The notes beneath the pieces were generated by a model. It saw nothing but the letters and a program-made list of their open reading frames with translations. It searched no databases and was not told the origin of the DNA. This document shows positions 1 to 6,464 of a stretch of DNA of 10,193 nucleotides, piece by piece. The position numbers and the translations under genes are program-made. The DNA is taken from NCBI GenBank assembly GCA_002338605.1, contig DDIP01000301.1:1-10193 (forward strand), in the 5' to 3' direction. The DNA comes from Proteobacteria bacterium UBA1847 (lineage in GTDB: Bacteria > Pseudomonadota > Gammaproteobacteria > Steroidobacterales > Woeseiaceae). The number at the start of each line of letters is the position of its first letter. Within the stretch, counting starts at the first letter, position 1.

Positions 1-1015
1 CAAGGTCGAACAACTGCATCGCCACCCGACCCGCCGTCATCGTGACGGGGTTTGCCGAGAAGGTACCGGAATGCGGAAACAGTACCGGTTTCTTTAATGG
101 GTCCATTACGCTCATTACATCGCGCGAGCCGGCAATGGCGCCAACGGGGAACCCACCGCCGATCATTTTCCCCATGGCCGTCAGGTCCGGTTTTATGCCC
201 AGCGCTTCCTGAGCACCCTGATAGCCGCAACGGAAAGTAATCACCTCATCGCAAACCAGCAGTATTCCGTTTCGTTTGGTCCACTGCCTCAGCGCCTTTA
301 CGTACTCCTGCTCTGCAGGAATCAGCCCAATTCGATGTGGCACCAGATCCAGCAGGACGCAGGCAAGGCTGTCGACCTCTCGCTCAAGAATTTCGATTGC
401 TTGCGCAGCATTGTTGAACGGTATGACGACCACATCGTTCAAAGTGGATTCCGGTGTCCCGTGCGAAACGGGAACTCTTGCCGGACTCTCCGCGTCACCC
501 CAGTTGCTCGGATTTGACGTCTGGCTGACCTCTGCGAAATCGTAAAGCCCGTGATAGGCACCTTCGACTTTTGCGATCTTTGGACGACCTGTATACGCAC
601 GAGCAGCTTTCAAGCAACTCATGACAGCTTCTGTGCCGGAGTTTACAAATCGAATGTTTTCGAACGCATCGACACGGCTGACCATGTCTTCCGCGTATAG
701 CACCTCCTGTTCTGTCGCCAGGGTAAATGCCGTGCCACGACGCAGCTGTTCGCTTACCGCCGCCACTATTTCCGGGTGGGCATGTCCATGAATCAGCGAT
801 GCCATGTTATTGGCAAAGTCTATGCGTTCGTTGCCTTCAATATCGGTAACATAACAACCCTTGCCATGATCAACGTAGAACGGATGGGGCTTCCTGAGCA
901 CCGTGTTTCTGCTGCATCCGCCAGGCATGACTCGCAAGGCGCGATCATAGAGCTTCGCGCTACGCGACGGTGCCCGTTCACCGTCTGCAGCTGAATTCGG
1001 GATTGTCGTACTCAT
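1..1015 (-). CDS. Class III (PLP) aminotransferase, glutamate-1-semialdehyde / beta-amino-acid type, C-terminus cut by window edge
   Basis: I translated this reading frame by hand; it stays open from the ATG at 1015 to the left edge (338 codons), so about 90-110 residues are missing. Visible fold-type I aminotransferase features are an N-terminal MPGG segment (30-33), the phosphate-binding SGTEA (126-130), Asp256 in CDEVITF for the pyridine nitrogen, and Lys283 in MGKMIGGGFPVGA as Schiff-base lysine, followed by HSGTFSANP (315-323). The family includes glutamate-1-semialdehyde aminomutases and beta-amino-acid transaminases. The CoA-transferase and aminomutase neighbours favour a transaminase turning a beta-amino acid into a beta-keto acid (inference). 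The start overlaps the stop of the CoA-transferase beta gene (ATGA), has no clear ribosome site of its own, and is probably translationally coupled. The next Met (30) would cut into the conserved PGG segment. A heme-pathway HemL is less likely here. The substrate-binding arginine of beta-transaminases would lie beyond the edge. Confidence 0.9.
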   Translation of the reverse strand, partial: MSTTIPNSAADGERAPSRSAKLYDRALRVMPGGCSRNTVLRKPHPFYVDHGKGCYVTDIEGNERIDFANNMASLIHGHAHPEIVAAVSEQLRRGTAFTLATEQEVLYAEDMVSRVDAFENIRFVNSGTEAVMSCLKAARAYTGRPKIAKVEGAYHGLYDFAEVSQTSNPSNWGDAESPARVPVSHGTPESTLNDVVVIPFNNAAQAIEILEREVDSLACVLLDLVPHRIGLIPAEQEYVKALRQWTKRNGILLVCDEVITFRCGYQGAQEALGIKPDLTAMGKMIGGGFPVGAIAGSRDVMSVMDPLKKPVLFPHSGTFSANPVTMTAGRVAMQLFDL

Positions 1016-1704
1016 AGCGATGCGGCTTTGCCGGCTTCGGCGTGGCCCGGAATAATAATTGCCGCACCGGTATTGTCCTGCAAGGTCTGCAAGTCAATGT
1101 CAGGCGCGAGCTCGACAAGTTCAAAGGCACCATTGCGAACATCAAAAATTGCCATATCGGTATAGACGCGCGAAACAACAGCAAGGCCGGTCGCCGGCAG
1201 AGTGATGGATTCGACCAGCTTCGGTTTGCCGGATTTCGTACAGTGCTGAGTCGCAACGAAGATTTGTTTTGCGCCTGCGACCAGGTCCATGGCACCGCCG
1301 ACCGCCGGTGCGGCATCGGCTTCACCTATTGACCAGTTGGCCAGGTCCCCAGCTTGCGAAACCTGCATCGCTCCGAGCACGCAGATGTCGATGTGCCCGC
1401 CCCGAATCATCGCGAAGCTGTCCGCATGGTGAAAAAAAGAAGCGCCCGTAATTGCTGTTACGTGTCTTTTTCCCGCATTGATCAACTCCGGATCTTCCTC
1501 ACCCGCTGGTGGAGCCGGCCCCATTCCAAGCAGACCATTTTCGGTATGAAAAATCACCTCTCTACCATCCGGAATGTGATTCACGACACTCTCCGGCATC
1601 CCGATACCCAGATTGACGAACGCACCATCGGGTATGTCCGCCGCAATTTTTCTTGCGATGTCCTGCCGACTCCAACCCATTGCCGTATTGGTAGCTGTTG
1701 TCAT
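1012..1704 (-). CDS. pcaJ-like: 3-oxoacid (3-oxoadipate-type) CoA-transferase, beta subunit
   Basis: This is the beta subunit (230 aa) of a family I CoA-transferase, which moves CoA from succinyl-CoA to a 3-oxo acid through a glutamyl-CoA thioester. The catalytic glutamate is Glu55 in FHTENGLLG (52-60), which matches the family signature except for Thr where Ser is usual. A GIGMP loop lies at 33-37. The following GMGPAPPAGEEDPELINAGK and the HADSFAMIRGGHIDICVLGA region resemble PcaJ (3-oxoadipate CoA-transferase) more than ScoB or AtoA, judged from memory of those sequences. The start ATG overlaps the alpha-subunit stop by 4 bases (ATGA), and GGGAG about 10 bases upstream supports it. Its stop overlaps the aminotransferase start. 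There are no aromatic-degradation genes beside it, so the keto acid probably comes from the local aminotransferase (inference). Acetoacetate specificity cannot be excluded. Confidence 0.92.
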   Translation of the reverse strand: MTTATNTAMGWSRQDIARKIAADIPDGAFVNLGIGMPESVVNHIPDGREVIFHTENGLLGMGPAPPAGEEDPELINAGKRHVTAITGASFFHHADSFAMIRGGHIDICVLGAMQVSQAGDLANWSIGEADAAPAVGGAMDLVAGAKQIFVATQHCTKSGKPKLVESITLPATGLAVVSRVYTDMAIFDVRNGAFELVELAPDIDLQTLQDNTGAAIIIPGHAEAGKAASL

Positions 1705-2411
1705 GGATATTGCGCTCCCGCGGCGACCAGGTCGGATTCTTGAAGCGGAGTGGAGACCGCGACAATTCTGTCTACATATATCGCCGGAGTGACGATTGAC
1801 TCCGGCTCCAGCTCGCCGGCAGCTACGTACTTGTCCGCTTGTACAATGGTGGTTTGTGCCGCGGTTGCCATGACCGGTGAGAAATTTCTTGCCGTCTTAT
1901 TGTAAACAAGATTACCCAGGCGATCGGCGCTCCGGCACTTAATCAATGCAAAGTCTGCGGTTAGCGCATGTTCCAGCACGTACTCGCGCCCGTTGAACTG
2001 CCGGAGCTCTTTCCCTTCGGCGAGTTGGGTACCGACCGAAGTCGCTGTAAAAAATGCAGGAATACCCGCACCGCCAGCTCGAATTCTTTCGGCCAGCGTA
2101 CCCTGAGGAACCAACTCGAGTTCAATCTTGTTTCTCGAATAAAGATCCGGGAACACCGTAGAGTTTGCCGTTCTTGGAAAAGAGCAGATCATTTTCGCAA
2201 CCCGGCCGTTCTCAATCAGGGCCGCCAGCCCGACATGTCCGCTACCGGTATTGTTATTGACTACCGTCAATTCGCGTGCACCCTGATCGATCAATGCGTG
2301 AATCAGCTCGATCGGACTCCCCGCCTCACCAAACCCACCGATCAGCACAGTGGCGCCATCAAATATGTCAGCCACTGCTGCTGCTGCCGAATCATAGAGT
2401 TTGTGAATCAT
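1701..2411 (-). CDS. pcaI-like: 3-oxoacid (3-oxoadipate-type) CoA-transferase, alpha subunit
   Basis: This is the alpha subunit (236 aa) that pairs with the gene directly downstream to form a two-subunit succinyl-CoA:3-oxoacid CoA-transferase. The family signature is complete: DGATVLIGGFGEAGSP at residues 18-33, the oxyanion/CoA-binding glycine-rich loop. VVNNNTGSGHVGLAAL, then KMICSFPRTANS and ELELVPQGTLAERIRAGGAG, are characteristic of PcaI/ScoA. Overall I judge it closest to PcaI (3-oxoadipate). No good Shine-Dalgarno sequence precedes the ATG at 2411. An in-frame TGA three codons upstream rules out a longer form. The 24-base gap from the ferredoxin gene holds a perfect 5-base hairpin or palindrome. 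A beta-keto diacid such as 3-oxoadipate would be the natural substrate of this subfamily, while acetoacetate is the main alternative. Confidence 0.92.
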   Translation of the reverse strand: MIHKLYDSAAAAVADIFDGATVLIGGFGEAGSPIELIHALIDQGARELTVVNNNTGSGHVGLAALIENGRVAKMICSFPRTANSTVFPDLYSRNKIELELVPQGTLAERIRAGGAGIPAFFTATSVGTQLAEGKELRQFNGREYVLEHALTADFALIKCRSADRLGNLVYNKTARNFSPVMATAAQTTIVQADKYVAAGELEPESIVTPAIYVDRIVAVSTPLQESDLVAAGAQYP

Positions 2412-2420
2412 ATGAATGTG

Positions 2421-2434
2421 TCACTAAAAAGTGA
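2421..2434. promoter_or_regulatory. Palindrome TCACT-N4-AGTGA between ferredoxin and CoA-transferase genes
   Basis: This perfect inverted repeat (TCACT, AAAA, AGTGA) lies in the 24-base gap between the ferredoxin stop and the CoA-transferase start. In the transcript it could form a 5-bp hairpin with a UUUU loop, but no U-tract follows, so it is not a convincing terminator. The outer part, TCAC-N6-GTGA, also occurs before the aminomutase gene. A shared operator or an RNA-processing site are both possible, and neither is demonstrated. Confidence 0.35.
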
Positions 2435-2435
2435 T

Positions 2436-2759
2436 CTAGCGCTCCAAATACTTAAGCTTGTCTTTGACACCGCTCCATTTAGCCGCTTCCGGCAGGGGGT
2501 CTTTCTTCTCAGTGATGTTAGGCCATATTTCAGCAAGCTCGGCATTGAGTTTCAGAAAGACCTTTTGCTCCACAGGAAGATCGTCCTCTGAGTAAATGGC
2601 GTTTTCAGGGCATACCGGCACGCAGTCCTCGCAGTCAATGCATTCATCAGGATTGATCACAAGAAAGTTCGGCCCTTCGTAGAAACAATCGACCGGACAC
2701 ACCTCAACGCAGGCCGTGTCTTTACATTGAATGCAGTTTTCACCAACAACGAATGTCAT
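2436..2759 (-). CDS. fdxA: Seven-iron ferredoxin (3Fe-4S + 4Fe-4S), FdxA / ferredoxin I type
   Basis: This small acidic electron carrier (107 aa) follows the Azotobacter ferredoxin I pattern closely as I remember it. By that pattern Cys9, Cys17 and Cys50 would hold the 3Fe-4S cluster, and Cys21, Cys40, Cys43 and Cys46 the 4Fe-4S cluster. Cys12 and Cys25 would be free. The C-terminal extension with [20 protein letters not shown] is typical of FdxA and separates it from short 2[4Fe-4S] ferredoxins. GAGG about nine bases before the ATG is a good ribosome site. It lies 20 bases downstream of the aminomutase gene and in the same direction as the rnf genes. That position makes it a candidate electron donor to the radical-SAM cluster and a partner of Rnf (inference). 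FdxA proteins also occur as general housekeeping or redox-stress proteins, so the partnership needs direct support. Confidence 0.95.
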   Translation of the reverse strand: MTFVVGENCIQCKDTACVEVCPVDCFYEGPNFLVINPDECIDCEDCVPVCPENAIYSEDDLPVEQKVFLKLNAELAEIWPNITEKKDPLPEAAKWSGVKDKLKYLER

Positions 2760-2779
2760 TTCTTCACACCTCGAATCGA

Positions 2780-4255
2780 TCAGGCTTGTTGCAGCAATGG
2801 CGTGAAATTCTGCTTCTCTCCGACGTGGGTAAATAATCCTGCCTCGTCGAAGATCACACGGTCGTCGTAGCCACTGAACCAGATCGCCTCCGGGTTGCGA
2901 CCGACAATGCTTACCTTGCCACGGTCCGGAGCATCTGCAGCGCCACGCAGAAGTTTGAGCACAACGAAACCATTCTCCGTGCCCGGAATACCCGCCAGAG
3001 GTTCATTCGTGACTGCTGCCACTTCTGTCTTGCCCCGGTAATGTGTGATGGACAGCCGCGCGTGACTTTCAACGCCGGAGAGGCCTTTCTGCGACTCGTT
3101 GAGTATGCGCCAGACTTCCTCAATTGGAAGATTAAACGCCTTGTGGCCAATAATGTCTCGCCCACAGAAGAAATAGTGGTTCTCCACTCTGTTTCGGCGA
3201 AGCTCTCGCTGCATGATGCGCAACGCGTCCGGGTCGCCATTAATTCCCTTGATAATCGGAGCCTGGTTGTCGATGCTTATCCACTCTCGCTTGCCAAGCT
3301 CCTTGATGCTCCGTTTGGTGCTCGGAACCCACTCAAGTCCGCCGTCCGGGTCATCGATATAGTTCCCTTCGGCATCTTTGACAAGAAACTCATCCGGATG
3401 ATTGAAGTGAACCATCAGACGTATTTGCGTTGACGGGTACGCCTCGTGGAACTTGTCCACCATATCGAAGAAAGTTTCGTCAAACCGATCGGGGTAAAAG
3501 GCAAGCTCCTTGGTCCCCAGTCTGATGGACTCGATTCCGGCGTCGGCCAGGGCAGACCACCACTCCGCGATATTGTTGTTTCCCAGCACCATCGGATCAC
3601 CGCCGGACATCAAAATTTCGCGGAGCTTCTCACGACCGGTTTCAGGATGGCGCCCACCGTTGGCGGCAACCTCTTTGTTGTGTTTGAGAATGTAGTTGAC
3701 GATATCCGGTATTTGCGCCAGACCCTTTGGCGCAATAGTTCCGTCGGGGCGCGCGACATCTTTCTTGGCAATCAGTTCTTCGCGATAACAGAATCTGCAG
3801 TGCGCTGAACAAGTCGAGGCGACGTAGATCAGCCCAAGTTCGTACTTGTGAATCAGGCCTTCTACCGGGCTGTAGTCCATTTGATTGCCTGGATCCGGTG
3901 CACCTTCCAGATCATAAGTTTCTTTCGGACTGGCCTTTACCAGCGTTTGAATAGCAGCACTGGTTTTCGCCAGCTCAAAATAGTGGCGTGTTATTTTGAC
4001 CGGCATACGTGACTCAACATCCTGAGTCGTTCCGCGCAGGTCAACAAGACTCTGCAGCTCCGACTTGGAATAAAAGCCTTGCATTTCTTCGGGCACGTTG
4101 TTGTCGAGGAACTTGCCGAGACCTGTAATGATTTCCCGCTTGTACTTGCCCTTCTGCACTGACGCCAGGAAGGCCTGTGCCTTTTCCGATACTTGAAATT
4201 TCTCTTGATTTGCCATGACTGCCGCCAGTTGGGTTAGGTTATTAGACAGTCCCAT
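2780..4255 (-). CDS. KamA-family radical-SAM, PLP-dependent amino-acid 2,3-aminomutase, divergent
   Basis: The family moves an amino group from C2 to C3 using SAM, a 4Fe-4S cluster and PLP. Seen here are the cluster motif Cys149-x3-Cys153-x2-Cys156 (CSAHCRFC), Arg158 at the place of the substrate-carboxylate Arg134 of clostridial lysine 2,3-aminomutase, MSGGDPMVL (216-224), HFNHPDEF (283-290), [10 protein letters not shown] (330-339), and Lys409 in YRGKTEV as probable PLP lysine. By eye, the side-chain residues Asp293 and Asp330 of the lysine enzyme correspond to Arg366 and about Ser402, so lysine is an unlikely substrate. The protein is 491 aa against about 416 for the clostridial enzyme, and it lacks the C-terminal zinc cysteines. 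The start is uncertain. ATG 4255 has no ribosome site, while ATG 4216 (Met14) follows GGCGG at five bases. EpmB-like lysyl-EF-P enzymes are shorter and less likely. Confidence 0.85.
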   Translation of the reverse strand: MGLSNNLTQLAAVMANQEKFQVSEKAQAFLASVQKGKYKREIITGLGKFLDNNVPEEMQGFYSKSELQSLVDLRGTTQDVESRMPVKITRHYFELAKTSAAIQTLVKASPKETYDLEGAPDPGNQMDYSPVEGLIHKYELGLIYVASTCSAHCRFCYREELIAKKDVARPDGTIAPKGLAQIPDIVNYILKHNKEVAANGGRHPETGREKLREILMSGGDPMVLGNNNIAEWWSALADAGIESIRLGTKELAFYPDRFDETFFDMVDKFHEAYPSTQIRLMVHFNHPDEFLVKDAEGNYIDDPDGGLEWVPSTKRSIKELGKREWISIDNQAPIIKGINGDPDALRIMQRELRRNRVENHYFFCGRDIIGHKAFNLPIEEVWRILNESQKGLSGVESHARLSITHYRGKTEVAAVTNEPLAGIPGTENGFVVLKLLRGAADAPDRGKVSIVGRNPEAIWFSGYDDRVIFDEAGLFTHVGEKQNFTPLLQQA

Positions 4256-4266
4256 AGTGCGGTCAA
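4239..4266 (-). promoter_or_regulatory. Weak sigma-70-like promoter candidate for the aminomutase-ferredoxin-CoA-transferase genes
   Basis: On the minus strand, TTGACC (4266-4261, five of six consensus bases) is followed after 16 bases by TAATAA (4244-4239), which is a poor -10 box. If real, transcription would begin near 4232, inside the longest reading of the aminomutase, and translation would have to start at ATG 4216, which has the better ribosome site. The poor -10 box keeps this tentative. Confidence 0.22.
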
Positions 4267-4293
4267 ATCAACGGGGCGACAATCGAGAATTGG

Positions 4294-4307
4294 TCACTTC
4301 TTTGTGA
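4294..4307. promoter_or_regulatory. Palindrome TCAC-N6-GTGA in the gap upstream of the aminomutase gene
   Basis: This inverted repeat sits in the 79-base gap between the RnfH-VOC gene and the aminomutase, which is the largest gap in the window and the most likely place for an internal promoter. The same TCAC-N6-GTGA pattern recurs before the CoA-transferase gene. The arms are inverted relative to the CRP half-site order (GTGA-N6-TCAC), so this is not a CRP site. It could be an operator for an unidentified regulator. Confidence 0.3.
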
Positions 4308-4334
4308 GTTCTTGTAATGGCTATTCGATGTTGA

Positions 4335-5117
4335 TCAATCGTGCACGACTTTGGTTTTCGCCGTCAGGTTCTCGCGAATTCCGAACACGTTTTCATCCGG
4401 GTCGCGAAAAAACGCAAGCTTGACCCAGTCACCGAGTTCGACAATTTCGTCAACATCGACGCCATTGCTGACCAGACCTTCTCGCACCGCTTTAATATCG
4501 GTGACGACGAACGTCACCTTTTTGCCGCCAAGACCGGCACCATCAGGATTCAGGTACAGTCCCAATGCCGTATTCGGCAGGGCATCCAGGGTAAGTTGTC
4601 GCCATGATCCGGCGCTGTGTTTGTCGTCCAGCTTGAAACCCAGCTTGTCCTGATACCAGGCCAAACTGCGATCCAGGTCGGTCACATCGACCTTTACGAC
4701 GAATCCGTAATCACTAAGCGAACCGGCCAAACTCACATCTTTCTCCTCGCTTGTCAGGATCTTGAGCTCCGGAACCCTGAGCGTCTGCATTCGTCCAGCC
4801 GATTCAATCAGCGGTTCGACCGGTCGCAGGCGATATTTGCGCTTCGGCAGGCGCTCCGGGCTAATCGTAATGGGTCGGTAAATCTCAACCCGGTCGCCGT
4901 CATTGAGAACGGTATCCGCACTCGCGATCTTGCCAAATATGCCGATCTTGTTTGCGGTGAGGTCAATAGCAGGAAACTCGGCCAGAACACCCGACTCGTT
5001 GATGGCGTCAATTGCGGTCGCGCCTGCCGGACAATCGAGATACCGCCAGAAATTCTTGTGGGGAGTCGCGTATGCAACGCTGACCCTCAGCAGTGGCCTA
5101 TCATTACCTGATGTCAT
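4335..5117 (-). CDS. rnfH-like: RnfH (ubiquitin-like) domain fused to a glyoxalase/VOC-fold domain
   Basis: This is one uninterrupted reading frame of 260 aa with two parts. Residues about 8-94 match the RnfH/UPF0125 beta-grasp family: VSVAYATPH, the middle segment FPAIDLTANKIGIFGK, and DGDRVEIYRPITISPERLPKRK. RnfH proteins are encoded with Rnf complexes in some proteobacteria and their role is unsettled. Residues about 95-136 form a linker. Residues about 138-250 read as a VOC/glyoxalase domain, with VDVTDLDRSLAWYQDKLGF, LGLYLN, KKVTFVVTDI and FFRDPDENVFGIRE. Of the usual VOC metal ligands only a C-terminal Glu (249) is plain. The His/Glu expected on the earlier strands are not visible, so metal catalysis is doubtful. 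It starts 10 bases after the rnfE stop with only a weak ribosome site. Ordinary RnfH is about 90-100 aa, so the fusion is unusual. A role in Rnf assembly or substrate sensing is speculation. Confidence 0.82.
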   Translation of the reverse strand: MTSGNDRPLLRVSVAYATPHKNFWRYLDCPAGATAIDAINESGVLAEFPAIDLTANKIGIFGKIASADTVLNDGDRVEIYRPITISPERLPKRKYRLRPVEPLIESAGRMQTLRVPELKILTSEEKDVSLAGSLSDYGFVVKVDVTDLDRSLAWYQDKLGFKLDDKHSAGSWRQLTLDALPNTALGLYLNPDGAGLGGKKVTFVVTDIKAVREGLVSNGVDVDEIVELGDWVKLAFFRDPDENVFGIRENLTAKTKVVHD

Positions 5118-5127
5118 ACAACATCAC

Positions 5128-5823
5128 TCACGATTTTGACTTCGCCGTTGACAGGTTAGCGACAAAAACCTTGGCTGCGGAGCGGTTCTCCAGCCATTTG
5201 TCCAACATTCGCTTGCCCGCCAGGATAAAGCCCAGCGCAATGAACCCACCGGACGGCAGAGCGAATAGCAAGAATCCACGATAGTCCTGGATCAAGGTTG
5301 TTTCGAGAAACGAGAACCCGCTGCCCAGCAGGATCGATGCATTGGCGAACAGCGTTCCGTTGCCCAGCACCTCCCGGCTTGCACCTAAAATCACCAGTAC
5401 AAACGTGAAGCCCAAACCCATCATCAGGCCATCGAATATGGACGGTGCCACAGCGTTTTTCGAAGCAAACGCTTCCGCACGTCCCAGAATTGCACAGTTG
5501 GTGACGATCAGCGGAATAAACAAGCCAAGCACTTTGTACAGCTCGTGCATCCAGGCGTTCATTGCCATATCGACCAGCGTCACAACTGTGGCGATAATAA
5601 GAACGAAATCCGGGATGCGAACCTCTGGCGTAATAAGGTTCCTGAACAGGGACACCGTCGCATTCGACAGCACCAGAACGACCACAGTTGCAATACCCAT
5701 TCCGAGGCCATTGGTCGCCGTGCCCGTTACAGCGAGCAACGGGCATAGCGCAAGCAATTGTGCGAACACAATATTATTGGTCCAAAGGCCTTCGCGTGCA
5801 TTCTCTTTGTAATTGATACTCAT
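5128..5823 (-). CDS. rnfE: Electron transport complex subunit RnfE/RsxE
   Basis: This integral membrane subunit (231 aa) is homologous to RnfA and forms with it the core that carries electrons across the inner membrane. It has about six hydrophobic segments. Cys27 in LLALCPLLAVTGTATNGLGM and Cys110 in PLIVTNCAILGRAEAFA are the conserved half-membrane cysteines that, with those of RnfA, are known to hold an iron-sulfur cluster. A charged C-terminal tail (203-231) follows the last membrane segment. The ATG overlaps the rnfG stop (ATGA), indicating coupled translation. It differs from the Na+-NQR paralogue NqrD by its Rnf neighbours. In many gammaproteobacteria rnfE is followed by nth, but here the RnfH-VOC gene follows. 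Confidence 0.96.
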   Translation of the reverse strand: MSINYKENAREGLWTNNIVFAQLLALCPLLAVTGTATNGLGMGIATVVVLVLSNATVSLFRNLITPEVRIPDFVLIIATVVTLVDMAMNAWMHELYKVLGLFIPLIVTNCAILGRAEAFASKNAVAPSIFDGLMMGLGFTFVLVILGASREVLGNGTLFANASILLGSGFSFLETTLIQDYRGFLLFALPSGGFIALGFILAGKRMLDKWLENRSAAKVFVANLSTAKSKS

Positions 5824-6464
5824 TGTTGGCTTTCCGTATTTACATGCAGCAGTTCCTGCTTCTTCTCTTCAAAAAATTCGAGGCCCGAACGAATTGACTT
5901 CACCACGGCTCGCGGCGTAATCGTTGCCCCGGTGAACTGGTCGAACTCGCCGCCATCCTTACGCACAGACCAGCCGCTCCGGCTCGGATTGTTGATCGAC
6001 AAGCCGTCAAAACCAAGAACCCAGTCATCCTTCTGAACCTCTATTTTGTCGCCCAATCCGGGTGTTTCGCTATGTGAAAGTATTCGCACGCCCAGTATGC
6101 GTCCATCTGGCCCAATCGCAATGATCGAACGAATCTCGCCGCTATAACCGTTTTCGGAGACCTCAAAAATTACTGCAGTCACCGCGTTGTTTCGTGTCGC
6201 TTGATATACCAATACTGACTCGCCTTCCGAATTTTCCTCAGTAATGGTACTTGCGAGCAAATCGTTGTCGTAGAGCGTGTCGGGTACGACCTGGGAAATC
6301 GATGCCTTCAGGTCTTCCTCGATACGTAGCGCAATTTCGTCTTTGGTGACAAGGTTGCCGAAGCTCAAGAGCGTCGTTGCGACGAGCGTACTGGCGCCAA
6401 GCAAAATTGCCTGGTACGTGACAGTCTCTCGAAACTTGCTTTTATTTTCGACTTTCTTATTCAT
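5820..6464 (-). CDS. rnfG: Electron transport complex subunit RnfG/RsxG, covalent FMN subunit
   Basis: RnfG (214 aa) is anchored by one N-terminal membrane helix (about 16-38) with a periplasmic FMN-binding domain. FMN is attached covalently by ApbE to the last Thr of an S/TGAT motif. Here that is TGAT at 178-181, so Thr181, followed by ITPRAVV. The conserved segment LSHSETPGLGDKI (129-141) and the GYSGEIRSIIAIGPDGRILG region are typical of the family. The gene starts immediately after the rnfD stop and overlaps rnfE. No apbE is present in the window, so the flavin transferase must be encoded elsewhere. The length is usual for the family. Confidence 0.96.
   Translation of the reverse strand: MNKKVENKSKFRETVTYQAILLGASTLVATTLLSFGNLVTKDEIALRIEEDLKASISQVVPDTLYDNDLLASTITEENSEGESVLVYQATRNNAVTAVIFEVSENGYSGEIRSIIAIGPDGRILGVRILSHSETPGLGDKIEVQKDDWVLGFDGLSINNPSRSGWSVRKDGGEFDQFTGATITPRAVVKSIRSGLEFFEEKKQELLHVNTESQQ

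Noticed and set aside
1968..2591. Long + strand open frame (207 codons) opposite the CoA-transferase alpha and ferredoxin genes
   Set aside because: It is antisense to two strongly recognised genes and its translation has no recognisable motifs; it is a shadow frame.
2780..4255. Reading the locus as clostridial-type lysine fermentation or as N-acetyl-beta-lysine osmolyte synthesis
   Set aside because: No kamDE, kdd, kce or kal genes and no beta-lysine acetyltransferase are present, and the lysine side-chain aspartates appear replaced.
4331..4348. Adjacent palindromes TTGATCAA and TCGTGCACGA at the end of the RnfH-VOC gene, considered as an FNR-type operator
   Set aside because: FNR sites need TTGAT-N4-ATCAA; here the arms abut without the spacer, and the second palindrome is within codons. 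Too short to claim.
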